DNA of 64,000 nucleotides from Rhineura floridana (taxonomy: Eukaryota; Chordata; Lepidosauria; Squamata; Rhineuridae), in the NCBI RefSeq assembly GCF_030035675.1, contig NC_084493.1, positions 21,677,822-21,741,821 on the forward strand, in the 5' to 3' direction. Position 1 is the first letter of the stretch. Every line of letters starts with the position of its first letter. Positions 1 to 10,635 of the stretch are shown here, in pieces. A program made the translations under genes and the position numbers. The notes below the pieces were generated by a model. That model did not search any database. It was not told where the DNA came from and saw nothing but the letters and a program-made list of their open reading frames with translations.

Positions 1-129
1 GTGGCTGGAGAATTGCAGTGCAAAATTTAGAGAAGTGCAAATTTCCAAGGATGGCTGTTGTTTGGTTGGAGTATTGTTTCGGAAAGTTGGTAGTTTCACC
101 TTCAGTGAGAGCTGAATCAAATTTCTCCG
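1..129 (+). mobile_element. Family A hAT-like MITE, 3' part
   Basis: Runs off the left edge. GGAGAATTGCAGTGCAAAAT, GTGCAAATTTCCAAGGATGG, GAATCAAATTTCTC match the end half of the family. Confidence 0.7.
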
Positions 130-284
130 CCGTCTCTATAAATATTTTAAATAAATGAAACAAATAACCAAATTCCCATTTCAAAAATAAGGCGATCCAA
201 GTAAACAGTGAATGATGGTGAAAGGAAAAAAGGGGCTACAGAAAATGAAGAAACCAGAAAACAAGATGTACCATGCAACTTTAT

Positions 285-781
285 ACAATATATCCCTTAT
301 ATACCCAGTCAATCACTGTGCTCTGCAGGTGAGGGCCTCCTGCAGATACCATCTTATCAGGAGGTCCGTTGTGCACAACATAGGAAGTGGACCTTTTGTG
401 TTGTGGCACCTACCCTTTGGAATTCCCTCCCTCTGAATATTAGACAGGCGCCATCTTTGTTATCTTTTCGGCACCTATTGAAGACCTTCCTCTTTCACCA
501 AGCCTTTTAAGTTGAGACCTTATCCCAGTCTGCGTCTGTGTTGGAATTGCTTTTTAAGATCTTTTTAAACCTTTTTTTTTTTTAAAAAAAATGTGTTTTA
601 AACCTTTTTTAAAAAAGATGTCTTGAAAGCTTTTTTTACAAAAATGTTTTTCAGGATGTTTTGTTTTAATGTATTTTAAAGTCTGTTTTTATGGTGTTTT
701 AAAGTGTTTTTAGTGCTTGTGTTTGCCGCCCTGGGCTCCTGCTGGGAGGAAGGGTAGGATATAAATCAAATAATAAATAAA
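285..781 (+). mobile_element. L2-type LINE 3' end
   Basis: Encodes [26 protein letters not shown] and LLKTFLFHQAF stop (510), the L2 C-terminus, followed by a T-rich 3' UTR and the tail GCCGCCCTGGGCTCC with TAAA repeats. Same subfamily as 55428-56872. Confidence 0.85.
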
Positions 782-1434
782 GGTACATTCCGAGTACATT
801 GCACATGTGTGTTTCTGTGTGTGCATGTGCATTTGTGTGTACATGCATGTGCGCCTGCAAACAAGCACATTTCCACAGAGGTGTAGCTGAGAGTGCATCT
901 CAGCAGCCCCACCTTGCAGCATAGTGAGTAAGCTTCTTGAATCCATAGGGTAGCATCTGTCATCTTCCCTCATTCCAACCCACCCTGGAAACAGCAGACA
1001 CAAACCTCAGATTCCATTCACAGCAACAGGAGCAGAGCACCAGTTGCATGTCACCATGGCAACATCCAATGAGAGTCCTCCTGGTCCTGGCTGCAGTATC
1101 CGATCACTATCAGGCTACCACCTGTAGCCCAGCTACCAAATTCTCCAAGTTTTTTCCTTCTTACACTTCTCCGTATTTACTTGCAAGTAAAGTCGCCTCC
1201 AGACTCTCAGTATTTTGCAGCAGGGACTCAAGCACATACCGGAAATGTAAGTTTGTGCAATTAAAGCATTCTGTCACTCTAGCTTAACAAACCCACTTTA
1301 AACAAAATACATATTGTGGTTAGGAAAGCAATGGGCAAATGCGCTGAAAGTATGGGATGAATTAATGATTAATGGAAGCCATAAACAGTGCAGAAGCAAA
1401 TAAAGATGAATGCTCATTGTTGTATAACCTCCGT
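782..1434. other. No gene seen; TG-rich tract and a shared repeat unit
   Basis: 803-853 is TG-rich. 1205-1280 (CACATACCGGAAATGTAAG, TTAAAGCATTCTGTCAC) is shared with 28310-28365. The X-box pair lies between. Confidence 0.5.
1050..1070. promoter_or_regulatory. X-box next to a CCAAT box
   Basis: GTCACCATGGCAAC (1050-1063) is a consensus-quality X-box, followed by CCAAT (1066-1070). Nearby sequence at about 1205-1280 is shared with 28310-28365, so the unit may belong to a repeat rather than a promoter. Confidence 0.3.
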
Positions 1435-1761
1435 GCAAAAATTTTCTCTCAATTTTGCAATGTAGTTCTCTAATCAAACAATGTGTACAGAAATGCATAT
1501 GAGGGAAATGGACATAAAAGCACATACATTCATGACAAATAGCATACAAAGGTGCATTAGATCAGGGAAAGCTGCGTGCAAAAATATGTATATTAGTCCA
1601 AACTGCATACAGAAATGCATTTATTAGGGGAAATCTGCACTAAAATGGTGAAGAATTTTCACAAGGACCACAAATTGCTGTGGAAATGCGGAGCACTGAA
1701 ATTAAGACTGGAAAGATTAGAAAGCAAGAGAGACTGAAATTGACAGATTCGTCTGACCCTA
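1435..1761 (-). mobile_element. Family A hAT-like MITE, partial
   Basis: Four CAAAAATG/CAGAAATG-type periods and the end AAATTGACAGATTCGTCTGA then CCCTA. The distal third is missing or too diverged. Confidence 0.65.
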
Positions 1762-1982
1762 TGTTTAAGGGAGCAATCCTGAACTCCTGGAAAGGGCTGC
1801 TGGGTGGCTGTTGGATGCTGTGGACCTCCCTCTCTGGAGTCAGAGGGAAAGATCTGAGGCCTCTCCAGTGCAGTGGTGAAAAGCTCTGCCTCATTGCTGA
1901 CCCACCTTTGGTACTGCAAGGACAATAGGGGGAAAACAAGGATGTTTTGAGGAGCATGTTGGTGGAGGCTGGTCCATTAAGG

Positions 1983-2118
1983 CACTGCTCTTCAACCTTG
2001 GATCCCCAGATGTTGTTGGACTACAACTCCCATCTTCCTTGGTTGTTGACTAAGTTGGCTGGGGCTGATAGGAGTTGCAGTTCAACAACATTTGGAGACC
2101 CAGGGCTGAAGAACAGTG
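1983..2118. mobile_element. Family B fold-back MITE with target duplication
   Basis: CACTGCTCTTCAACC and GGCTGAAGAACAGTG form the ends; arms run through ATGTTGTTGGACTACAACTC. Flanks CATTAAGG and CATTAGGG match at 7 of 8. Confidence 0.82.
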
Positions 2119-2400
2119 CATTAGGGTAAGTGGGGCACTGCCCTACCAACCTCAGTTGCCCTCAGCCAGCCCTCATCTGCCTTCTTAGCCCAGAGGGTGA
2201 CACTTGCTGTCAGCTTCCTCCTCCTTAGTGTCAGTGTTGCCCCTTGTAGAACTCAGGAGGAGAAAGGAAGATAGGGACAAAACTAGAATGAGTTGGCTCT
2301 GCCTGCCATTGGTTCTGGCTCCCCCTACTGTTGGGCTCCCTGCCTTCCTCCCTACCAGTCCTAGCAGGCACCAGCCACCACTGGGGCATGTCATGAATGC
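2119..2400 (+). repeat. Unclassified dispersed repeat
   Basis: GGGGCACTGCCCTACCAACC, TGTCAGCTTCCTCCTCC, CTGCCTGCCATTGGTTCTGG. Related copies are 3905-4175 (plus) and 46490-47215 (minus). Confidence 0.6.
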
Positions 2401-3044
2401 ATTGGGAGGGAGGGGCTTTGGATCTGGTAGATCTGAAGCCCCCTTATTCCCACGATGTAGCTCCAGAATAGTCAGAAAACTCTGCCAGCCCTGGAGTTGG
2501 CAGAGTCATTTTTCCTCCTTTTAGATAGAAAATTAAAAGGAGGAAATGGGGAGAAGAGGGCAATGACTGCCCTCACATGTGGCACGAGGCTGGCAAGGGT
2601 TTGGAAGAGAGGGTTCTTCTTCCAGGGACATCCCTCACCCACCCCCTGTAGGATTTCTCTGCCCATTAATTCATTCATAAGTGAGCTGGAGCTGAAGGTG
2701 AACTATGAAACAGCTATTTTTAACAAGGTGACACCAAATTTTTCAGGATGGTGAAGTCCCCAACAGACCGTAGGACTGTGCGTACTTTACGACCATATAT
2801 AATGAAGGCATCTAGAAGGGGAAGTAGGGACAGACCTACCATTTCTGCCCATTCAGCAAAACGTTTGAAAAGAGCCTACTCATGTGCCAAGTGGGCATGC
2901 ATTGTACATCTGTACATGTCATCAGGACTTTGCAAAAACAAGCAAACACACACCCAGGTTTCCCAATTGTGCATACACTATGTGCCTAGTCAGTACACAC
3001 CGAGACTCTGTCAGAGACATAATTACACCCCCTCTTCTGTACAC
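2400..3044. other. No gene recognised
   Basis: Ordinary intergenic sequence, no repeat family that I can name. Confidence 0.4.
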
Positions 3045-3374
3045 GTTTAGTGGACCTTTAGGACCTTTTGTCATGTGGCACCTGCCCTTTGGAATTCCCT
3101 CCAATATTAGACAGGCACCATCTCTGTTATCTTTTCAGTGCCTATTGAAGACCTTCCTCTTTTAAGTAGAGACCTTATCCCAGGCTGTGTCTGTGCTGGA
3201 ATTGCTTTCTAAGATGTTTTTAAAGTTGTTTTTTAAAGATGTTTTTAAGATGTTTTGTTTTAATATGTTTTAAAGTCTTTTATTTTTGAAATGTTCTAAA
3301 GTGTTTTTGTTTGCCACCCTGGGCTTCTTCTGAGAGGAACGGCAGGATAAAAATTTAATAAATTAATTAATTAA
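3045..3374 (+). mobile_element. L2-type LINE 3' end
   Basis: Degraded GPFVMWHLPFGIPSNIRQAP-like C-terminus, 3' UTR and GCCACCCTGGGCTTC tail ending in an ATTAATTA run. Same subfamily as 285-781 with deletions. Confidence 0.75.
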
Positions 3375-3521
3375 GTATGACATGTGCACGGTCCTTCTGA
3401 ACAGCTCCAAACACTTATCTCCAAACTGAATGAACCGGCTGTAAAGTATCGACATGCCGCGGTCCTCCTGGATGATGCTTGTGGACCCCTGGTGGTCCAT
3501 CGACCACAGTTTGGAAACCCC
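3370..3521 (-). mobile_element. hAT-like fragment
   Basis: Ends GACCACAGTTTGGAAACCCC, the reverse complement of the terminus at 39399, after CTGGTGGTCCATCGACC. Confidence 0.5.
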
Positions 3522-3610
3522 TGATCTCACACACACACACAAAAGTAATACAAAAAGGCAGTAAACAAACCCCTCTTCCTGCTGCAAGGCCTCTGCTATA
3601 TCACAGATGC

Positions 3611-3841
3611 TACAGTGTGGCATATTGGTTAGAGTGTTGGACTACGACCTGGGAGACCAGGGTTCGAATCCCCACACAGCCATAAAGCTCACTGGGTGAC
3701 CTTGGGCCAGTCACTGCCTCTCAGCCTCAGAGGAAGGCAATGGTAAACTCCCTCTGAATACCGCTTACCATGAAAACCCTATTCATAGGGTTGCCATAAG
3801 TCGGAATCAACTTGAAGGCAGTTCATCATCATCATCATATA
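3611..3841 (+). mobile_element. Sauria-type SINE
   Basis: tRNA-derived head (TTGGTTAGAGTGTTGGACTA, GGTTCGAATCCCC B box), body CTGGGTGACCTTGGGCCAGT, and Bov-B-like tail CATAAGTCGGAATCAACTTG ending in a CAT-repeat (3825-3838). Nearly full length. Confidence 0.85.
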
Positions 3842-3904
3842 TTTAGGGTTACCATCAACTAAGTCCTACTCAGAGTAGACCCATTGCAATTAATCAGCAA
3901 AGGC

Positions 3905-4175
3905 TGCTCTATTAGGGCAAGTATGGCATTGCCCCACCAGCCTCTCAGTCTACCCTCAGCTTTCTGCCACCCACTTGCCTTCTTGCTTGCAGCCAGTACA
4001 GGGGATGGCACTCCCTGTCAGCTCTCCCTTCCTTAATCTCATTGGTTCCTTGTAGAAATCAGCAGAGGGAGGGATGGGGACAAAACTAGTTGCTTCTGCC
4101 TGTCATTGGCTCTGGCTCCGCCTACTCTTTGGGCTCCACCTACCTTTTGCCTCTCCAGTCCCAATGGGCATCAGC
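3905..4175 (+). repeat. Unclassified dispersed repeat
   Basis: GGCATTGCCCCACCAGCCTC and CTGCCTGTCATTGGCTCTGG, about 270 bp matching 2119-2400. Confidence 0.6.
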
Positions 4176-4270
4176 CAGCACTGAAATTAATGGACCAAAG
4201 TTAATCCTATGTATGAATACATGTTTATGGGTATACTCTGAGTAGGACTCGTATTGGATACAAACCTTGG

Positions 4271-4953
4271 GGTGCAATCCAAATCCTATATGTGGGAGGT
4301 TGGGGGGAGGTGGATGTGGTGGACCCCCGCTGAGCTCGCAGGCTCCCAGCACAGCCGGGTTCAACCAGGCTCAGCCAGCAGAAGTCTCCCATCCTGGCTG
4401 AACTGCAGCGCTGACAGGACCCTGCCAGTGCTACTGGAGGTCCGCCGGGGCCAGTCTGCCCGGCAGATAGAGAGCTGGCAGAAGCCAGAGGTAACCCAGA
4501 AAATGGGGTATTTTGGGGGTGTGGTGGGGGAGGAGCCATGGGGGGACTTACACAACATCCAAGTCCCCCTTGGAGTGCTCCCACAGGTCCCAATCCCCAC
4601 GAGAATTCCTCCAGCTAATAGGCCGGCACAGTAAAAATATTCGCATGGTGGCTTCAAGGCCTGCTTATTATTATTATAGATTTATTTGTACCCCGCCTTT
4701 TGGCCAGAAGGCCCTCAAGGTGGCTTACAAGTACATCAATATAAGCAATACAATACAAAATCAAGTAACATCATTAAAAAAGCAACACTTAAAAAGCTTA
4801 CTCCCGGCAGGCCTGTTCATGGAAGCTGGCTCTTCTCTACCGGCTCCTGTGCGCAGCTCCTGACCTGAATGGGGGTGGATGTCACAGAGCTTTCTGCTGG
4901 CTCCTCCTCTGCTTCCCCTCCTCCCACCAGCGCCCCATCATTTGGATTGCACT
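4271..4953. mobile_element. Inverted-repeat DNA element carrying a LINE tail
   Basis: GGTGCAATCCAAATC at the left is answered by CATTTGGATTGCAC at the right. A LINE tail (4664-4802) lies inside. Family unknown. Confidence 0.5.
4664..4802 (-). mobile_element. LINE 3' tail of another subfamily
   Basis: The minus strand ends CCACCTTGAGGGCCTTCTGG, GGCGGGGTACAAATAAATC and a TAA run (TTATTATTATTA on plus at 4667). It lies inside the inverted-repeat element 4271-4953. Confidence 0.55.
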
Positions 4954-5324
4954 GTTAGTGTTGTTGCTGTTTAAGGACATGAGCCATTGCCCTCCCCCCA
5001 TTCTAGACATACTCCCCAACATTCCACCGACAAAGATAATTTTGTAATGCCCCAATTCTTATGCCATGGATCACTGCTGCAGCCCCCAAGCCATCAGTCT
5101 AAAAACCAGGAGGCTCCTAATTCTTTTGATGAAGAGCACACCAGAAAAAACATAAGGAGTATTCAGACAAACATCCAGCACATGGGCCCATCCCAGCAGC
5201 ACATGTTTAGCACAGTGTCTGAAAAACACTGCTTTCCACAGGACTTGAAACTTCAACAGTATAGGGACGCAGATAAGATGGTCAGCCTATTCACAAACAG
5301 TTGGAACATATAGCTCCAATGGGG

Positions 5325-5742
5325 GCAGGGAGTCAATTTGGCTTGCACTTTCGTGAGAAACTGCCTAACTTGCACTTCTCAAGCCAAAATGTGAACCAAA
5401 ACATTTTCAAAATGTGCAGCTCTCTGAATTTGCAATGCAGTTGTCCGACCAAACAACGTGCACAAAAAAGAGGGGGTGCACTGAAATACATATATTCATG
5501 AAAATAAGATAGTAGAGTGCCTTATATTCAGGAAAATGGCTTACAAAAATGTGTCTATTAGACAAAACTGTATACAAAAATGTGTCAGTTAGGAGAAACT
5601 TGCACTAAAATGCTAACAGATTTTCATGAGGATTTTTTAAAAATAAAATCTGCCAATTGCTGTGCACATGTGGAGAACTGAATTTAAGATTGCAAAAATG
5701 AGAATCTGAGAGAACTGAAATTGACAGATTTGTCCATCCCTC
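5325..5742 (-). mobile_element. Family A hAT-like MITE
   Basis: From CAATTTGGCTTGCACTTTCG to TTGACAGATTTGTCCATCCC, in reverse orientation to the copy at 15168. Confidence 0.72.
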
Positions 5743-5924
5743 CTCCACTTTCAAATATCCTGCTAAATGTGTGGTTGTTCAGGGGTGGGAGGTGCCCGTA
5801 GTGCCCTACAATAGGCTATCAAAATGAGCACCAGCAGCATTGCAAATGGCAGGCAGTGAACAACTGTACAGTGTTGTATACTACGAATGAGCTGTTCTTG
5901 GCAACCTAAAGATCACTGATGAAA

Positions 5925-6076
5925 GAATTTTTTAACTGTGACTGTCTTTTTAGAATCTTTAACTGTTTTTTTCAAATGCACTTCTTTTTCTTGTTGTTCA
6001 GTTGTTTTTATTGATGTTTGCCACCCTGGGTTCCTTTGAGAAGAACGGCGGAATATAAATTAAATAAATAAATAAA
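5925..6076 (+). mobile_element. L2-type LINE tail
   Basis: Only the last part of the 3' UTR: TTGCCACCCTGGGTTCC, GAATATAAATT and AAATAAATAAATAAA. Same tail type as 285-781. Confidence 0.65.
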
Positions 6077-6291
6077 ATGTTTAAGAAAGCATTCCCCCAG
6101 AGGCAAAATAGGAACTGTGGTTTACCAGGGGGATACACCAGAAAAGAAGGACTAATCTGAGGAAATATAGACAGTTGGAATGTAAGGCATTGCAGCACCC
6201 ATCCACTCCCTATATTTTTCATGATCTGGTGTGAGTGCCGATGCTTCTATAGACAGAATGGCATGACCCACATACAAGAGGGAATTATCAA

Positions 6292-6685
6292 CAAGGGTGT
6301 AGTCATCCAGGTTCTTGGGGGGTCTTAGACACTTTACTTTTTTGGGAGCAGAGTCCCAGCAGGGTCCCTACGCCTGCAGCAACCTACAAGACTATCAGCA
6401 TGAAAGGGCAGCAGGCTGGCCACTGAGAAGAGTCTTCTCACATACTTCCGCGTCCTTTCCTGCTGGCTGGAGCCAATCAGAGAGAAAGGAGGTGAGTCAG
6501 CCATTGAGAAGACTCTTCACAGTAGCGAACTCTCTCCTCTTTCATGCTTTTTGACTCCTAGGGAAATCTGTTGTTGTGGGGAAGGCAGGATCTCATTTTC
6601 AACTCTGCAGCAAAAAAAGGGAAGGAGAGTGGCTGTGATTAACGTGAAGGGACCCTGCACTTCTGAATTTACCACTACACCGCTG
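6292..6685 (+). mobile_element. Family G hAT-like MITE
   Basis: 394 bp, ends CAAGGGTGTAGTC and CCACTACACCGCTG. Flanks ATTATCAA and GGTATCAA match at 6 of 8. Interior has GGTGAGTCAGCCATTGAGAA and no coding capacity. Confidence 0.8.
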
Positions 6686-7044
6686 GGTATCAACAGGCTT
6701 GGGGGAATCCCTAGGTTTTAAAAAGGGGGGAGATAGTTAAAAAAAACCAAGGGGGAACCCCCAAAAATAGCCCAATGAGGAATGCACTGAGTGGCCAAGG
6801 ACTGCTGACTGACTGTTGGGATAGGGGACCACAAGGGGAATGCAATGTTCTATGGGAGGGTATGAATAGCATGATAAACAGGAGTACTGTTCCCTGCAAC
6901 AGTTTATTGTAAGTCTCATTGGTCTCCTCTGATTGTCAAAGTGGGGGAGAAGAAAAGTGTATCTGCCCCCCACTAGACACACACTCACTTGCAGTAATGC
7001 TGTTACACGGGATTAGCTGGGATGTGAAAGATCAGAGCTAGCGG

Positions 7045-7572
7045 GAGCAGAGCACTAACTCCCCTATGAGGAACAACTGCAGATTTGGGGCTTTGTAGTT
7101 TAGAGAAAGGGGGAGTAAAGCGGAGACATGTCAGGGGCGTATAAGATTATGCATGGCATGGAGAAAGTGGATAGAGAAAAGTTTTTCTCCCTCTTTTGTC
7201 AGAACTTGAGGACATCCAGTAAAGCTGAATGCTGGAAGATTCAGGACAGGCAAAAGGAAGTGCATGGTTAAACTGGGGAGTTCTCTGCCACAAGTGGCAC
7301 TGATCGCCATCCACAGAGGATTAGACAAATCCATGGGAGACAAGGCTGTCAATGGCTCTTACTCATGATCGCTACGTTTCGCCTCCATGGTTGGAGGCAG
7401 TATGTCTTTGCTTATCACTTTCTGGAAACTGCAGGAGGAGAGAATGCTGTTGTGCTTGGAAATCCTATTTGGGGGATTCCCATGGGCACCTAACTGACTA
7501 GCGTGAGAACAGGATACTGGACTAGATGGGCCAGTGGCTTGATCCAGCAGGGCTCTTCTTAACTTCTTATGA
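7045..7572 (+). mobile_element. CR1-type LINE 3' end
   Basis: Degraded coding for KIMHGMEKVDREKFFSL, then DRQKE, a WNSLP-like stretch and DGFKRGLDKF-like sequence. The 3' UTR ends CTGGACTAGATGGGCC and ATCCAGCAGGGCTCTTCTTA, a CR1-like terminus. Frameshifted and stop-bearing. Confidence 0.65.
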
Positions 7573-7784
7573 TGACGTAGGGCTATTGCTGTTTTTTTTT
7601 AAAAAAAATAATAATGCCTGGACAGGTCTTCTGAACAACTCGGAAAGCCATCCACCAAAGACATGTATTTCCCCCCTATAGCTACCCTATCAATGCCTCC
7701 ATAAGAAAAGAAAAAAAGAGCATCATAAACACTTCTTCCAAGATGATGGGTTTGTCTAGGCAAGAGCAGATCCAAATTGTGTAA

Positions 7785-7799
7785 CAGCGCCATCTGGTG
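7785..7799 (-). promoter_or_regulatory. CTCF-like motif
   Basis: The minus strand reads CACCAGATGGCGCTG, a common variant of the CTCF core. It sits at the left edge of a low-repeat stretch. Inference from motif only. Confidence 0.35.
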
Positions 7800-8352
7800 A
7801 TTCAGGCTGGAATGAAAGCAAGTAATCCCTTGGACTCTTTCTCCACAGTCGCATTGGCAACTCGCTGTTTGAGCCTTTCAGCAACAACAAAAAGACCCTT
7901 GTCTGAAAGCTATCTCATCCTCTCCTCCACAGATAGCCGTGGAAGGCGGTCCAGGCCAGAGGGAAGCGAGAGGTGGTCAGATGCGGCCTTTGACAGCAGA
8001 GGGCTGACTCATGGTTTGCAATGGCGTGGAGAACCCCGGTTGATAATTAATAAATGCATTAGCGGAGCAGAAAGGGGCACTTTAAACTGATGTATGGTTA
8101 TGGATTTTATGCCATGGTTACAAAGATATGGATTCACCTTCCCAGGGGGCTGTTAAGAGCTATAAACAAGCAGCCCAGCAAAGTCTTTATTAAGCGTCAT
8201 TTCAGTTCACTTAGAATACAGCCCCCAGTGGGGCAATTGGACAACTTGGCTGTTTTCGTTATTTTATCTACCCTTTGAATAAGCCACAGGGCACCGTGCC
8301 ATTGGCAGCAAATCACCAAGTGGAGTAACTGGCAGCTTAGAGAGAAAGACGC

Positions 8353-8372
8353 GTTGCTATGCAACCGCCAAT
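8353..8372. promoter_or_regulatory. Palindromic X-box next to a CCAAT box
   Basis: GTTGCTATGCAAC (8353-8365) fits the RFX X-box pattern and is followed two bases later by CCAAT (8368-8372). In vertebrates this pairing is common in promoters of ciliary and other RFX targets. It lies in a low-repeat region rich in GC near 8430. No exon was recognised beside it. Confidence 0.4.
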
Positions 8373-8897
8373 GAGGTGAAAGGAGGTTTCCAAAACAAGA
8401 ATGGAAGAACATTATTCTATGTGGAGTTGCGGAGCGGGGGGGGGGGATGCTCCTCTGGAAGTGTTCGTGCCTCCTCCTCCTCTCCTTTTTAAAATGATCG
8501 ATCCAGTCGCATTGATTTGATCGCTGGTCAAGAAAGGCATTCCGAGGAGTATGGTTTGTGGTTTTTGTTTTTTAAACCTGATCATATTTCCCCGGGTTTG
8601 TTTGTTTTTTTAATCTCCATTTGAAAATGTGAAGGCTTTGCCATTTTGAAAAATGTCATCTGTCCTTGGTTCTCCAGATGGTAAGTAAAACCACTGAGAC
8701 CTTGGCAGAACTAGAGGGGAGGGGAGGCCATGCCCCCTCCCCAAACTAGGAACAAGAGAACCACTGGAACTAGACAGAATTTAAGTGTGGCCACATGTTG
8801 TCATCAGGCCATGTTAACAGGAGTGGAACTGCAACTGCAAATGTTTCTTGCCTGAACCCCCTGCAAAAATGCAATGTGGATAAATGCACAGTGTGAA

Positions 8898-9163
8898 TCA
8901 CATCCACACCATACATTTCAAGTGCTCTGGGTACTACTTTAAGAGTCATGGCTTCCCCACGAAAAATCCTGAGAATTGTAGTTTGTTAAGAGTGCTGAGC
9001 ATTATAGCTCCAGGGGGGTATCCAAACAACTCTCAGGAGCCTGAACAGAGCTACAATCCGGAGTATCCTTAAAAAACTACAGTTCCAAGGATTCTTTATG
9101 GCGAAGCCATGACTCTTGAAGTGGTACAAGAGTGCTTTAAATGTGCATAGTGTGGATGTGACC
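8898..9163. mobile_element. Family C fold-back MITE
   Basis: CACATCCACACCATACATTT at the left and GTGCATAGTGTGGATGTG at the right, with CTTTAAGAGTCATGGCTTC and its complement GAAGCCATGACTCTTGAAG inside. Confidence 0.8.
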
Positions 9164-9403
9164 TTCCTTACCCAACTATCCATCTAGGTTATTAGGAAAG
9201 GGATTGGATTTAAGACTGCCAATAAGGTAATCCCTGTATACAAATCTATGGTGCAACTACACTTGGAATCCCATGCACAACTCTGGGTCACCCCACCACA
9301 AAAAGCATATTGCAGAGCTGGAAAAGATGCAAAGTAAGGCAACTAAAATGACTGGGAGGCCGGAACAACTCCCTTGTGAGGAAAGTCTACAATGTTTGGG
9401 GAG

Positions 9404-9995
9404 GGTCCTTACCTTTGTGGTAGGGTATTTGCCTTGCATGCAGAAGGTCCCAGGTTCAGGGATGTAGTTGTCTGGGGTCTTGGAGGGTCTTAGACCCCTT
9501 AGCTTTTGTGGGGCAGGGTCCCAGCAGCGCCCCTACATCTCCAGCATCCTGTGAGCCAATCAACATGAAAAGGTAGTGTGTTAGCTACTGAGAAGAGTCT
9601 TCTAACATGCTTCCTTGTCCTTTCCTACGGATTGGAGCCAATCAGAGTGAAAGGAGGTGAGTCAGCCACCAAGAAGACTCTTCTCAGTAACTAACACTCT
9701 CCTCTTTCATGCTGATTGGCTCCTAGGGATGTCTGTTGTTGTGGGAGATGGCATTAACAAGGATCTCATTCTCAACCCGGCAGCAAATGAAAAAAAAGGA
9801 AGGAGGGGGTGTGGCTGTGACTATCCTGAAGGGACCCTGCACTTCTGAATTTGCCAGTACACTACAGCCCAGGCTCAGTCCCCAGCATTTCCAGATAGGG
9901 CTGAAACCCTGGAGAGCTGCCGCCAATCAGTGTCAACAATACTGAGTTAGATGGACCAATAGGTTTGCCTTAGTATAAGTTCTATGTTCCTAAAC
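9404..9995 (+). mobile_element. tRNA-Ala-derived SINE, split by a family G hAT-like element
   Basis: The head (9404-9456) retains TTGCATGCAGAAGGTCCCAGG, matching tRNA-Ala with a TGC anticodon. The body resumes at 9868 with CCCCAGCATTTCCAG and ends GAGTTAGATGGACCAATAGG. The interruption is 9457-9867. Confidence 0.75.
9457..9867 (+). mobile_element. Family G hAT-like MITE nested in a SINE
   Basis: Starts CAGGGATGTAGTTG, ends CACTACAG (a few bases short of the family end). Flanks CCCAGGTT (9449-9456) and CCCAGGCT (9868-9875) match at 7 of 8. Confidence 0.85.
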
Positions 9996-10061
9996 GGTGA
10001 GTTAGGGAGCATTCTACCATTATGCATGGAGAACATTATTAGAGAGAAGTTTTTCTCTTTC

Positions 10062-10237
10062 CCTAGGGTTTTCATGGTAAGCGGTATTCAGAGGTGGTTT
10101 ACCATTGCCTCCCTCTGAGGCTGAGAGGCAGTGACTGGCCCAAGGTCACTCAGTGAGCTTCACGGCTGTGTGGGGATTTGAACCCTGGTCTCCTAGGTCC
10201 TAGTCCAACACCTTAACCACAATGCCACACTGGCCCT
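10062..10237 (-). mobile_element. Sauria-type SINE inside a CR1
   Basis: Reverse-strand copy: AGGGTTTTCATGGTAAGCGG, TTTACCATTGCCTCCCTCTG and tRNA head with GGATTTGAACCCTGGTC. The far 3' Bov-B-like tail is missing. It interrupts the CR1 at 9230-11125. Confidence 0.8.
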
Positions 10238-10242
10238 CATCC

Positions 10243-10635
10243 TAAGAAGGGAAAGGGGATATATTCGATTCAGTTCCCATTTAAAGGCAAATCTGTCAAA
10301 TGTCACTATTTGATATCCAGATTTTGTGATGCAGTTCTCCAACCAAACCATGTTTATAGCAATGCATATATTCGGGGAAAGTGTGCATAAATATGAACAT
10401 ATTACTGAAAATAGCACCTAAAGGAGAAATGGCTTGCAAAAATGTGTACTTTAGCCAAAACTGCACACAAAAATGTGTTTATTAGGCTAAATTTGCACGA
10501 AGATGCTGAAGAATTTGCAGGAGGAGTTTTTAAAACATAAAGGAGCAAACTGCTGCAGGAATGCAGAGAACTGAATTTAAGCCTGGGAAAGTGCCAAACA
10601 GAGAGAACTGAAACGGACTGATCCTTCCACCCCTA
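10243..10635 (-). mobile_element. Family A hAT-like MITE inside a CR1
   Basis: TTCGATTCAGTTCCCATTTA at the left, TGATCCTTCCACCCCTA at the right, internal CAAAAATGTG periods. Confidence 0.72.

Larger units (their letters stand above)
7573..8897. other. Low-repeat stretch, possible regulatory region
   Basis: None of the repeat families above is present. It contains a CTCF-like motif (7785), an X-box with CCAAT (8353), and a G run with a CTCCTCCTCC stretch (8428-8484). No exon with convincing splice sites was found. Confidence 0.45.

Noticed and set aside
3650-3680. Functional tRNA gene
   Set aside because: It is the head of a Sauria SINE with a Bov-B-like tail and lacks a full cloverleaf.
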